A stretch of DNA of 64,000 nucleotides from Betaproteobacteria bacterium UBA1934 (GTDB lineage: Bacteria > Pseudomonadota > Gammaproteobacteria > Burkholderiales > Rhodocyclaceae), in NCBI GenBank assembly GCA_002337055.1, contig DDFG01000005.1:385037-449036 (forward strand), in the 5' to 3' direction. A model generated the notes under the pieces. It made no database searches. It saw nothing but the letters and a program-made list of their open reading frames with translations, and was not told the DNA's origin. Numbering within the stretch: position 1 is the first letter of the stretch; every line of letters begins with the position of its first letter. Made by a program: the position numbers and the translations under genes. Positions 25,919-34,019 of this stretch are shown piece by piece.

Positions 25919-27970
25919 ATGGCTGCATACAATACCGAGGCAATCCGTTCTGTGGCGCTGGTTGGGCATGGCGCTGCAGGCAAGACCACACTAGCCGAAA
26001 CGCTGCTGCACGCTTCCGGTGCCATCGCCGCCAAAGGCAGTGTCGAGCGCGGCAACACCGTCTGCGACTTCGATCCGCTGGAAAAGGAAAGCGGCCATTC
26101 CCTCAATTCCGCGCTGACCAATTTCGCCATTGAAGGCGCCCACGTCCATCTGATCGACACCCCGGGATTCCCTGATTTCACAGGGCAATCCGTCGCCGCA
26201 CTGGCGGGGGTCGACACGGCGCTGATTGTTGTCAACGCCCAATCCGGCATTGAACTGATGACCGAACGCATGATGCGCTGGGCCGGCGAACGCAAGCTTT
26301 GCCGAATGATCGTCATCAACAAGATCGACGCCGACAATCTCGATCTGCCGGCCTTGGTCGCAGCCATCCGCGAGCGTTTCGGCAATCAGTGCATGATCCT
26401 CGACCTGCCGGCTCACGGCGCGGCCGATGTTGTCGAGGTCCTGGAACACGATTCCGGCGACGCCGATTTTGAAACTGTCGCCGCCGCTCACCGCGCCTTG
26501 ATCGACCAGATTGTCGAGGAAGACGAAGATCTACTCGCGCAATACCTTGAAGATGGTGCCGATCCGAGTCCGGACAAACTGCACGCGCCGTTTGAAAAAG
26601 CGCTGCGCGAGGGACACCTGATTCCCATCCTTTTCGTTTCGGCACGGACAGGCGCCGGCATTCCGCAATTGCTGCACGTGCTCGCATCGCTGGCGCCCAA
26701 CCCGGCCGAAGGCAATCCGCCGCCCTTCTATCGGGGCGAACCGGGCGGCGAAACCGTAGCTGTCGTTGCCGAGCCTGACCCCGCCAAGCATGTGTTGGCC
26801 CACGTCTTCAAAATCATTTCCGATCCCTACATGGGCAAGGTTGGCATCTTCCGCGTGCATCAGGGCACGATGAAAAAGAACGGTCAGTTGTTCGTCGGCG
26901 ACGGCAAACGTCCGATCAAGGTCGCGCATCTGTATCAGGTGCAAGGCAAGGATTACGTTGAAGTCGATGAACTCATGCCGGGCGACCTCGGAGCCATCGC
27001 CAAGGTCGAGGAGATCGAGTTTGACTGCGTGCTGCACGATTCGCACGACGAGGATCACATCCATCTCGTGCCGCTCGACTTCCCCCGCCCGATGGCCGGT
27101 CTGGCCGTCGAGACCAAGAAGAAGGGCGACGAACAACGCCTGTTCGACATTCTCAACAAGCTGGCACTGGAAGACCCCACCTTCCAGGTCGAGCGCCATC
27201 CGACCCACAACGAAACCGTGATTCGCGGCTTGGGCGAAATTCATCTGAAGTCGAAGCTGGCCAAGATGGTCGCCCAGTTCAAACTCGAGGTGGACACCAA
27301 GCCGCCGCGCATTCCCTATCGGGAAACCATCACCTCAGCGGCCGAAGGACATCATCGCCACAAGAAGCAGAGCGGCGGCGCCGGTCAGTTTGGCGAAGTC
27401 TACCTGCGGATCGAACCGCTCGAACGCGGTGCCGGATTCGAGTTTGTCGATGCGGTCAAGGGCGGCGTCATTCCGGGCGTGTTCATGCCGGCGGTGGAAA
27501 AAGGCGTGCGGCAGGCGCTGGAAGGCGGGGTCGTGGCCGGACATGCGGTCGAGGATGTCAAAGTCACGGTCTATGACGGTAAATCGCACGATGTTGACGG
27601 CAAGGAAGTCGCTTTTGTAACCGCCGGTCGCAAGGCGGTGATCGACGCGATTCGCGCTGCCAAACCCATCGTGCTGGAACCCATCGTCAACATCGAGATC
27701 GTCGTGCCGGAAGAAAACATCGGCGATCTTTCCGGCGATCTGTCAGGTCGGCGCGGCCATATTACCGGCACGGACGGGCGCGGCCATGGCATGTCCGCGA
27801 TCAACGGCCAGGTACCGCTGGCCGAACTGGGCGACTACCAGTCGCGCCTGAAATCGCTGACGGGCGGCAAGGGCAGCTACACCATCGACTTCAGCCACTA
27901 CTCGGCAGTGCCTCCGCAAGTCCAGCAGCAACTCGCCTCCAAATTCCAGCTCAAGGAAGACGAGGAATAA
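25919..27970 (+). CDS. elongation factor G-like GTPase (EF-G paralogue)
   Basis: Encodes 683 residues with the five-domain EF-G layout. The G domain has G1 GHGAAGKT (about 17-24), G3 DTPGF (80-84) and G4 NKID. Domain II, the EF-G domain III-IV core (SGGAGQFGEVYLRIEP) and a C-terminal domain V with GRRGHITGTDGRG follow. In canonical EF-G the G1 loop reads AHIDAGKT and G3 reads DxPGH; here the catalytic switch II histidine is Phe84. The sequence therefore belongs to the EF-G-like/EF-G2 group, not to the str-operon fusA. Its role in translation or ribosome recycling is not known from sequence. GGGGGA precedes the ATG. Confidence 0.9.
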   Translation: MAAYNTEAIRSVALVGHGAAGKTTLAETLLHASGAIAAKGSVERGNTVCDFDPLEKESGHSLNSALTNFAIEGAHVHLIDTPGFPDFTGQSVAALAGVDTALIVVNAQSGIELMTERMMRWAGERKLCRMIVINKIDADNLDLPALVAAIRERFGNQCMILDLPAHGAADVVEVLEHDSGDADFETVAAAHRALIDQIVEEDEDLLAQYLEDGADPSPDKLHAPFEKALREGHLIPILFVSARTGAGIPQLLHVLASLAPNPAEGNPPPFYRGEPGGETVAVVAEPDPAKHVLAHVFKIISDPYMGKVGIFRVHQGTMKKNGQLFVGDGKRPIKVAHLYQVQGKDYVEVDELMPGDLGAIAKVEEIEFDCVLHDSHDEDHIHLVPLDFPRPMAGLAVETKKKGDEQRLFDILNKLALEDPTFQVERHPTHNETVIRGLGEIHLKSKLAKMVAQFKLEVDTKPPRIPYRETITSAAEGHHRHKKQSGGAGQFGEVYLRIEPLERGAGFEFVDAVKGGVIPGVFMPAVEKGVRQALEGGVVAGHAVEDVKVTVYDGKSHDVDGKEVAFVTAGRKAVIDAIRAAKPIVLEPIVNIEIVVPEENIGDLSGDLSGRRGHITGTDGRGHGMSAINGQVPLAELGDYQSRLKSLTGGKGSYTIDFSHYSAVPPQVQQQLASKFQLKEDEE

Positions 27971-27977
27971 GCCGCCG

Positions 27978-28478
27978 ATGCAGCGCACCATCCGGTGCCT
28001 GTGTCTGGCCATCGTGTCGTCCGCCACCCAGGCGGATGACACGATGCGCCTGGATACCCGGCTCACGCTCGCCAGGCCGGAACTGGCGACACCCGGAAGC
28101 TGCGTGGTGTATCGTGAGGGCGGTGCCGGCTGGCTGCTGACCGAGCCCGTCTATTGGCTCAAGGGAACCACGGTCTCCTACGTGATCAAGCGGCGCGAGG
28201 TCACCTTGTGTCCCGATGCCGGCAACAAGCCGATCAGCCGCTACACGCGCGAGGAATTCAATCGGCTGGCGGCTCAGCAGCCCTGCGTCGCCCGCATCGA
28301 GAACTCCCATGAACGCGATATTGCCGTGCTGCGTCTGCGCATCGAGGATTGGGAAACGCCCTTTGAACGGCGCGCGGCCAATGCCGGACGGCTCTATCGT
28401 GGCCACTATCTCGATCAAATGCTGACGAAGGGTGCGGAGATCGAACTGGACTCCGATCTGCTCGACGCCTGCTCGTGA
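27978..28478 (+). CDS. small secreted protein, function unknown
   Basis: Encodes 166 residues with a short, weak signal sequence (MQRTIRCLCLAIVSSATQA, cleavage likely after TQA). The mature part has three Cys-containing spots (SCVVY, TLCPDAG and QPCVARI) plus a terminal DACS, so disulfides in the periplasm are possible. It contains a stretch GAGWLLTEPVYWLKGTTVSYVI and an acidic C-terminus. I do not recognise a family. It lies seven bases after the EF-G-like gene and probably shares its transcript. Confidence 0.6.
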   Translation: MQRTIRCLCLAIVSSATQADDTMRLDTRLTLARPELATPGSCVVYREGGAGWLLTEPVYWLKGTTVSYVIKRREVTLCPDAGNKPISRYTREEFNRLAAQQPCVARIENSHERDIAVLRLRIEDWETPFERRAANAGRLYRGHYLDQMLTKGAEIELDSDLLDACS

Positions 28479-28525
28479 GGTACCGCGTGGCGGCCGGCCA
28501 ATCAGCCGGTCGCTCACGGAATTTT

Positions 28526-29059
28526 TCAGTCGGCCTTGCGTTTGCGGCGACCGGTTGACGCCGGCTTTCCGGCAACGTCGCCCGTCACCGCACCACTGAC
28601 CGCATCGGTCATCGCCGAGGCCGCTTCGGCCTGTCTCTGGACGTATTCCTGAACCTGTTGCATCAACGCCCACGGCCACAGGCCGGCACCTGGCGCGGCG
28701 TGATCGGGCGCTTCGGCAGTGGCGGGTTGAGCCGCTTCGGTCGCCCCCAGCCCGGCCGCCTTGAGCGACTCCGCCACCGCACTGAACGATTCACTCCCCG
28801 TCTGGGCAGCCTGACTCGCCATTTCGCCCATGGCCTTCACGGCTCGCAGGGTAGTCACCTGCATCTCCAGGTTGCGGATGGTGATCTGCAACATCGACAG
28901 ATTCATGCTCAACCAGCCTTCCACCGCCTTCAGGTCGGCGATGCGTTTCTCCAGCTCGTCCGCATCAAAGGTGGGCACGGCGACGCCGGGCACCCCGAAC
29001 CCCAGATTACCCCACATGTTACGAATCATTGAGAGCGGATCATTGCCCTGTTGTTGCAT
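28526..29059 (-). CDS. phaM: PhaM-family polyhydroxyalkanoate granule protein
   Basis: Encodes 177 residues. The core VPTFDADELEKRIADLKAVE followed by WLSMNLSMLQITIRNLEMQ is the signature of PhaM. In Ralstonia, PhaM activates PHA synthase and tethers granules to DNA. The C-terminus ends in the basic tail TGRRKRKAD, fitting nucleoid binding, after an Ala/Pro-rich linker. The frame is open to 29122. The ATG at 29059 has GAGGGA upstream and gives the usual short N-terminus; the ATG at 29107 with GAGGAG three to four bases upstream is a fair alternative. It implies that the host stores PHA. Confidence 0.85.
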   Translation of the reverse strand: MQQQGNDPLSMIRNMWGNLGFGVPGVAVPTFDADELEKRIADLKAVEGWLSMNLSMLQITIRNLEMQVTTLRAVKAMGEMASQAAQTGSESFSAVAESLKAAGLGATEAAQPATAEAPDHAAPGAGLWPWALMQQVQEYVQRQAEAASAMTDAVSGAVTGDVAGKPASTGRRKRKAD

Positions 29060-29174
29060 CTTCGCGTCCCTCGGTAGTTTGTTGATATGACTCAAATCAT
29101 ACTCCATGTTCTCCTCGTCCACATCCGCAGCGGCGGTGCTAAAGTAATGGACATGTCATTTTGGACACTTTGTC

Positions 29175-29837
29175 ATGCTGAAATTTCTGGTTGTGGAAGA
29201 CCACGCGCTGGTGCGCGAGGGTCTGGTTCGGTTGCTCAAGCAAATCGACGACGAAGTCGTGGTCATCGAGGCTGGTGATGGCGAGGCCGCACTGATTGCG
29301 CTCACCTCGGCACGCGATTTCGACCTCGTGCTAACCGACCTGGCCATGCCCAACACGGATGGATTCTCGACGCTGGATATTGTGCGCGAACGCCACCCCG
29401 ATCTGCCGGTCGCAGTGATCTCGGCCTACGACGATCAGCCGACCATTACCCGCGTGCTCAATCACGGCGCCTCGGGCTTCATTCCCAAGGCCTATTCCGG
29501 CGAGGCTCTGCTCGAGGCCGTGCGCTCCATTCTCGCTGGCAACATTTACACCCCCAGCCCCAGTCTCGCGGCCAAGATTGACGATGTAAGGCCGCTCGCG
29601 CCATGCGGGCGCAGCGTCACGCCGTCCGAAATCGGACTCACCGACCGTCAGGCGCAGGTGCTGGCCCTGATGATCCGCGGACTCGCCAACCGAGATATCG
29701 CCAAACAGCTCGATCTCTCGGAAGGCACCGTCAAGATCCACGCGACAGCCATTTTCAAGGCGCTGGGCGTCAATAGCCGTGCTCAGGCCATGGTTACGGC
29801 GACAACCTACAACATCGATTTCGACAACGTATTCTGA
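29175..29837 (+). CDS. NarL/FixJ-type two-component response regulator
   Basis: Encodes 220 residues. The receiver domain occupies about residues 3-120 with the phosphoacceptor Asp55 in LVLTDLAMPN, acidic residues at 8-9 and the conserved Lys in FIPKAYS. A LuxR-type helix-turn-helix (LTDRQAQVLALMIRGL to GVNSRAQAM) occupies about 152-208. It should bind DNA as a dimer after phosphorylation. The convergent histidine kinase gene, whose 3' end overlaps it by 31 bases, is the obvious partner. Confidence 0.93.
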   Translation: MLKFLVVEDHALVREGLVRLLKQIDDEVVVIEAGDGEAALIALTSARDFDLVLTDLAMPNTDGFSTLDIVRERHPDLPVAVISAYDDQPTITRVLNHGASGFIPKAYSGEALLEAVRSILAGNIYTPSPSLAAKIDDVRPLAPCGRSVTPSEIGLTDRQAQVLALMIRGLANRDIAKQLDLSEGTVKIHATAIFKALGVNSRAQAMVTATTYNIDFDNVF

Positions 29838-31888
29838 AGTTGCTGGAGTAACGCCCGCAGCTTGGCCGGGCGAATAGGGGTCTGGATGGAGAACACCCCC
29901 TCCGGCACGCCCTCGCTGCCGAGCGCGGCAAGCGGCCAAGTAATCGGCAATCTACTGCGCAATTCGCCCGCCCACTCGGCCGGGGCGACCACAATTGCCG
30001 GTTGTTCGCCGCGCCTCGACAGAAAATCGGGCAAATCGCTATATCGCTCACAAGCCAGCCCCCAGTTGCCCGCCAGTTCGAGCAGATGCGCCGCGTGGGG
30101 TGCATCACCCACCAACGCCAGGCGGGTCATAGTCACCGGCTCGATAGCTGGCGGCGCACAGCGCGGCAGACGAATCGAGAACAGCGTGCCGGCACCGTGT
30201 CGCGAGCGCAGATCGAGTTGGGCGTCCAGAGTGCGCAACAAGCGTTGAACGATGGCTAGCCCCAAACCAAGACCCTGTTTCTGGTCGCGCGCCACATTGC
30301 CGACCTGAAAGAACTCCTTGAAGATCATCTGCTGATGCTCCGGGGCAATCCCCAATCCGTTATCGCGCACTTCAATCTGCACCTTGTCTGCACGCCGTCG
30401 CGCCGCCACCAGTACCTTACCCCCCTCCGGGGTATAACGGATGGCATTGGAAATCAGGTTGCCCAATAGGCGTTCGACCAGATGCAGATCAGAGCGCATA
30501 TACAGGCGTGTACGCGCGATTTTCAGGATGATGCGCTTGTTCATCGCCGCCCGCCGGAAGGAAACATGCAAGCGGTCGAAAACCGCCTGCACCGCAAAAT
30601 CGCTGACATCGGGCTGCACGCCGCCCATGTCGAGGCGTGAAATGTCGAGCAGCGCATCGAGCATTTCGGTCAGGCTATTCACCGAAGTGTTGATCTGCGT
30701 GGCCAATTGATCAATGTCGCGTGTGTATCCCGAATTGATCTGTCGCTGGAGATCGGCCGCAAACAGCGAGAGTGCGTGCAGAGGCTGACGAAGATCGTGA
30801 CTGGCGGCGGCGAGAAAGCGGCTCTTGGCGGTACTGTTGCGGATAGCTTCTTCCTTCTGGCCCTCGATCTCCTCGGTGGCCGCGCGCACCCGATCTTCCA
30901 GATCATCCCGACTGGCGTTCAGTTCGGCAGACTTCGCCGCCAGTTCAATGATCTGGTGCCGAACCAGCCAGCCGCCCGAAATAAGAATGACGACGACAAT
31001 GGCGGCAAACAGGGTCAGTTCGACTGCGCGACGCTCCCACAGCTGCAGCGCAGCAGACTCAGGCAACATGGCGACAATCCGCAACTCCGGGTGCGAAGGC
31101 AAGGCAACGACCGACACCAGTGCCTCCTGCTGTCTCGATTCGCCAGGTGTCAGTTCAATCTCGCGGATCTGACCGCCTAGCAGAATTTCTCCGACCCGAC
31201 GGCCAATGACTGTCGATTGCGGCGAGAGATCAACTGGACGGCACGATGCCACGACCTGTCCGCTGGTGTTGATGAGCACAGCATCAAAGGTATCGTGCAG
31301 ACGGATGGGCCAGCAGAACTCGTGAAAGTAGGCCAGTTCGAGCGCAGCAAAGGCAATGCCTGAAAAGCGACCATCGACACCGACAATCCGCCGCCCGATA
31401 CCAAAAGAGTAGCGTCCGCTGTTACGGCCGATATACGGTCCGTAGCTGGCAGCCTGTGCACCGCTTTCCAAAGCCTGGAAGTAGGTGCGATCGTGCACGT
31501 TCAGCGTATTGGGAGGGAAACGGGTCGACTGGAAACGTTGCTCGCCATTTTGATCGAAAACGATCAGTTCGCGCAGCTGCGGCATCGATTTAGTATGCCG
31601 CTCGCTGACATAGTCCCACCCCTTTTCTGGTGGCCAATCCCGCCAGTCTGAACGGTTTTTCGAGAGATCTCGCGAGACCTCCAGCAACAGCACGTCAATG
31701 CCGTCGAGGGTACGGGCGGCATGTTCTGCCAGCATGGTGCCCAGTTGATGCACGGAGCGCCCGGCATTGCCCAGATCCTCCTGGCGAGCCGAGAACAGAC
31801 CGAACAGAAAGCCCAGAAAAACGGCTAGCGACCCGACAAGACTCACCAACAGGGCCAGCAGATCGGGACGTTTGACCACGCGGATCAT
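29807..31888 (-). CDS. membrane sensor histidine kinase with degenerate C-terminal receiver
   Basis: Encodes 693 residues. Membrane helix 1 is at about 10-32, then a periplasmic sensor of about 250 residues (Cache-like layout) and helix 2 at about 290-310. A coiled coil leads to the HisKA domain with His364 in ASHDLRQPLHAL, then HATPase_c with GNLISNAIRYTP, DNGLGI and GLGLGLAI. The last 110 residues resemble a receiver domain, but the expected Asp site reads VVAPA, so it cannot accept phosphate in the normal way. The ATG at 31888 overlaps the stop of the upstream methyltransferase-like gene. The 3' end overlaps the response regulator gene tail to tail. Confidence 0.92.
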   Translation of the reverse strand: MIRVVKRPDLLALLVSLVGSLAVFLGFLFGLFSARQEDLGNAGRSVHQLGTMLAEHAARTLDGIDVLLLEVSRDLSKNRSDWRDWPPEKGWDYVSERHTKSMPQLRELIVFDQNGEQRFQSTRFPPNTLNVHDRTYFQALESGAQAASYGPYIGRNSGRYSFGIGRRIVGVDGRFSGIAFAALELAYFHEFCWPIRLHDTFDAVLINTSGQVVASCRPVDLSPQSTVIGRRVGEILLGGQIREIELTPGESRQQEALVSVVALPSHPELRIVAMLPESAALQLWERRAVELTLFAAIVVVILISGGWLVRHQIIELAAKSAELNASRDDLEDRVRAATEEIEGQKEEAIRNSTAKSRFLAAASHDLRQPLHALSLFAADLQRQINSGYTRDIDQLATQINTSVNSLTEMLDALLDISRLDMGGVQPDVSDFAVQAVFDRLHVSFRRAAMNKRIILKIARTRLYMRSDLHLVERLLGNLISNAIRYTPEGGKVLVAARRRADKVQIEVRDNGLGIAPEHQQMIFKEFFQVGNVARDQKQGLGLGLAIVQRLLRTLDAQLDLRSRHGAGTLFSIRLPRCAPPAIEPVTMTRLALVGDAPHAAHLLELAGNWGLACERYSDLPDFLSRRGEQPAIVVAPAEWAGELRSRLPITWPLAALGSEGVPEGVFSIQTPIRPAKLRALLQQLQNTLSKSML

Positions 31889-32631
31889 GTTCGATATACG
31901 TACAGTACGCGGTTTGCCGCACCGCCTGTCTCCACTGCGGATTCCGGTTCGACGTCGGGAACGATAAAACTGTTGCTGATCAGATAGGCGCCCGGCCGCA
32001 TCTCGGCACGGGCCTTTTCCCACAATGCAAGCATCGGCGCTGGCGACAGGAAGGCATAAACCATGTCGAACCGAGCCAGATCAACCTCCCAGAAACTACC
32101 CCAGCGCCATTGGATATTCGGGTATCGGCGGGTTCGCAACCAGCCGATCAGCCAAGTCAGCGGCGCATTCTCGATGCCGGTGAAACGCATTTCGGGGAAA
32201 CGCCTGGCAAGCGGGCATAACAGGCTTCCAAGGCCAGCGCCCAAATCCAACAAGGTGCCCGGCGAATCCCGCTGCAACATGCCGGCCAGCGCATTGACAG
32301 TCTCGGCATTACTCAAATACAGCGGTATCTGCCCCGCCAGCGCGCCGCGGTAGACCAACAACAGAAGTATGAACGCCAGAAGAAACCAGCCCGGGTCAAT
32401 GGACCATTGCCCCACAACCCAGGCCAACGGCATGAAAAAGGCATGAATCACCCGCCACCAATGAGGCTGCCGCGACAGCCATGCCATCGCCAGTGCCACG
32501 CCGCCGATGCAGCAGGCGACAGTAAACCAGGGCATTGCCTCGGCACGCAGTCCGTAATAAGGCCAAGCGAGCGATAACACCAGAATAGCGGCGGCGGCTT
32601 GCAGGGCCAATTGGCGAAAAGGGGTATTCAT
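31885..32631 (-). CDS. membrane-anchored SAM-dependent methyltransferase-like protein
   Basis: Encodes 248 residues from the ATG at 32631. The N-terminal 100 residues contain about four hydrophobic segments. The cytoplasmic C-terminal domain begins with the SAM-binding motif I TLLDLGAGLGSL (126-137) and FTGIEN (150-155) as the acidic motif II. A Rossmann-type continuation with FDMVYAFLSP and GAYLISNSFIVPDVEP follows. It overlaps the histidine kinase start by ATGA and so belongs to the same transcript. The start is unsure: ATG 32664 and GTG 32718 are in frame, and none has a clear ribosome site. The substrate is unknown; a lipid or the adjacent sensor are both possible. Confidence 0.7.
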   Translation of the reverse strand: MNTPFRQLALQAAAAILVLSLAWPYYGLRAEAMPWFTVACCIGGVALAMAWLSRQPHWWRVIHAFFMPLAWVVGQWSIDPGWFLLAFILLLLVYRGALAGQIPLYLSNAETVNALAGMLQRDSPGTLLDLGAGLGSLLCPLARRFPEMRFTGIENAPLTWLIGWLRTRRYPNIQWRWGSFWEVDLARFDMVYAFLSPAPMLALWEKARAEMRPGAYLISNSFIVPDVEPESAVETGGAANRVLYVYRT

Positions 32632-32709
32632 CGCACTATAGATGCTGTCCTTGAAATTGCGCATGAGTTCAGCATGAGATTGTAACCCGCGCCGGCACCG
32701 CCCGTTTTG

Positions 32710-32738
32710 TTGACACACTGCCGGCGAGTCCGCAGAAT
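32710..32738 (+). promoter_or_regulatory. sigma-70 promoter of the liv operon
   Basis: A perfect TTGACA (32710-32715), a 17-base spacer and CAGAAT (32733-32738, 4 of 6). It predicts a transcript start near 32745 and a leader of about 27 bases to the livK GTG, which has AAGGAG in front. Confidence 0.6.
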
Positions 32739-32771
32739 CGGACGCTACCCCCTACCCCAAGGAGATCTATC

Positions 32772-33974
32772 GTGACCAAACTCACCCCTCTGGCGGTCGC
32801 GATGACCGCTGTGCTGGCCCTCGGCGCCTGCGGAAAGAAAGAGGATCCGAAACCCGGCCCAGCCGCGGGCGCGGCACCCGCACTGACCGTCAAGATCGGC
32901 CACGTCGGCCCGATGACCGGTCCGCAAGCACATCTCGGCAAGGACAATGAAAACGGCGCGCGCCTCGCGATCGAAAGTCTGAACGCCAAGAAACTGACCA
33001 TCGGAGGTACCGCGGTCACTTTCGAACTACTAGCCGAAGATGATCAGGCCGATGCCAAGCAAGGCCCCATCGTCGCCCAGAAGCTGGTTGACGCCAAGGT
33101 CGCCGGGGTCATTGGCCACCTCAATTCCAGTACCACGATTCCAGCCTCCAAGGTCTATGCCGATGCGGGTGTGCCCCAAATCTCCGGCTCGGCCACCAAT
33201 CCGCAATACACCGATCAGGGTTTCAAAACCGCCTTCCGCGTCATGGCCAATGACGTGCAGCAGGGCAAGGCGCTAGGCGAGTTCGCGGCCAAAAAGGGCT
33301 ACAAGAGCATTGCCCTGATAGACGACCGCTCGGCGTACGGCAAGGGTCTGGCAGCGGAATTTCAGAAATCGGTCGAGGCGGCCGGGCTGAAGCTCGTCGC
33401 CACTGAATACACCACCGACAAGGCCACCGACTTCAAGGCAATCCTGACCAACATCAAATCCAAGAAACCGGATCTGGTCTTCTTCGCCGGCATGGACCCG
33501 CAAGGCGCACCGATGGTCAAGCAGATGAAGGAACTCGGCCTCACCGCCCGCTTCATGGGCGGCGACGGCGTCTGTACCACCGATTTCCCCAAGAATGCCG
33601 GCGAAGCGGCGGAGGGCCACATCTGCTCGCTGCCCGGCAAGCCGCTGGAAAAACTGGCCGGTGGTCCGGCCTTCCGCGAGCGCTTCAAGCAGCGCTTCAG
33701 CGCCGACATCCAGCTCTACGCGCCGTATGTGTATGACGCTACGATGGTGATGGCCGAAGCGATGAAGCGCGCCAACTCGGTCGAGCCCGCCAAATATCTG
33801 CCCGAAATCGGCAAGACCCGGCACGAGGGCGTCACCGCCGTCATCGAGTTCGATACCAAGGGCGACCTGAAGGACAGCGCCATTTCCTTCTACGAATACA
33901 AGGGCGGCAAGCTGGTATACCTCGAGACCCTGGGCGCACCAATTGCGTCAGCCCCGGCCAGCGAGAAGAAATAG
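32772..33974 (+). CDS. livK: branched-chain amino-acid ABC transporter substrate-binding lipoprotein
   Basis: Encodes 400 residues starting at GTG with AAGGAG seven bases upstream. The lipobox LGAC at residues 17-20 predicts a lipid-anchored binding protein. The type I periplasmic binding fold is clear: KIGHVGPMTGPQAHLGKD, VIGHLNSSTTIPAS, PQISGSATNP and KPDLVFFAGMDPQGAP. It captures Leu/Ile/Val-type amino acids or related compounds and delivers them to LivHM. It heads the livKHMGF operon, separated from livH by a strong hairpin. Confidence 0.94.
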   Translation: MTKLTPLAVAMTAVLALGACGKKEDPKPGPAAGAAPALTVKIGHVGPMTGPQAHLGKDNENGARLAIESLNAKKLTIGGTAVTFELLAEDDQADAKQGPIVAQKLVDAKVAGVIGHLNSSTTIPASKVYADAGVPQISGSATNPQYTDQGFKTAFRVMANDVQQGKALGEFAAKKGYKSIALIDDRSAYGKGLAAEFQKSVEAAGLKLVATEYTTDKATDFKAILTNIKSKKPDLVFFAGMDPQGAPMVKQMKELGLTARFMGGDGVCTTDFPKNAGEAAEGHICSLPGKPLEKLAGGPAFRERFKQRFSADIQLYAPYVYDATMVMAEAMKRANSVEPAKYLPEIGKTRHEGVTAVIEFDTKGDLKDSAISFYEYKGGKLVYLETLGAPIASAPASEKK

Positions 33975-33989
33975 ACCCGACCTGACTGA

Positions 33990-34013
33990 AAACGGCGCTG
34001 CAAGGCGCCGTTT
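33990..34013 (+). terminator. intercistronic hairpin between livK and livH (possible attenuator)
   Basis: Stem AAACGGCGC / GCGCCGTTT (nine pairs) with loop TGCAAG, followed only by CTCC instead of a long T run. It ends six bases before the livH ATG. It may act as a leaky terminator, or protect the livK message from 3' decay and reduce livH translation, so that more binding protein than permease is made. Confidence 0.5.
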
Positions 34014-34019
34014 CTCCAC

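Noticed and set aside
28490..28525. Hairpin CCGGC/GCCGG after the secreted-protein gene as a terminator
   Set aside because: The stem is only five pairs and the T run is too far away.
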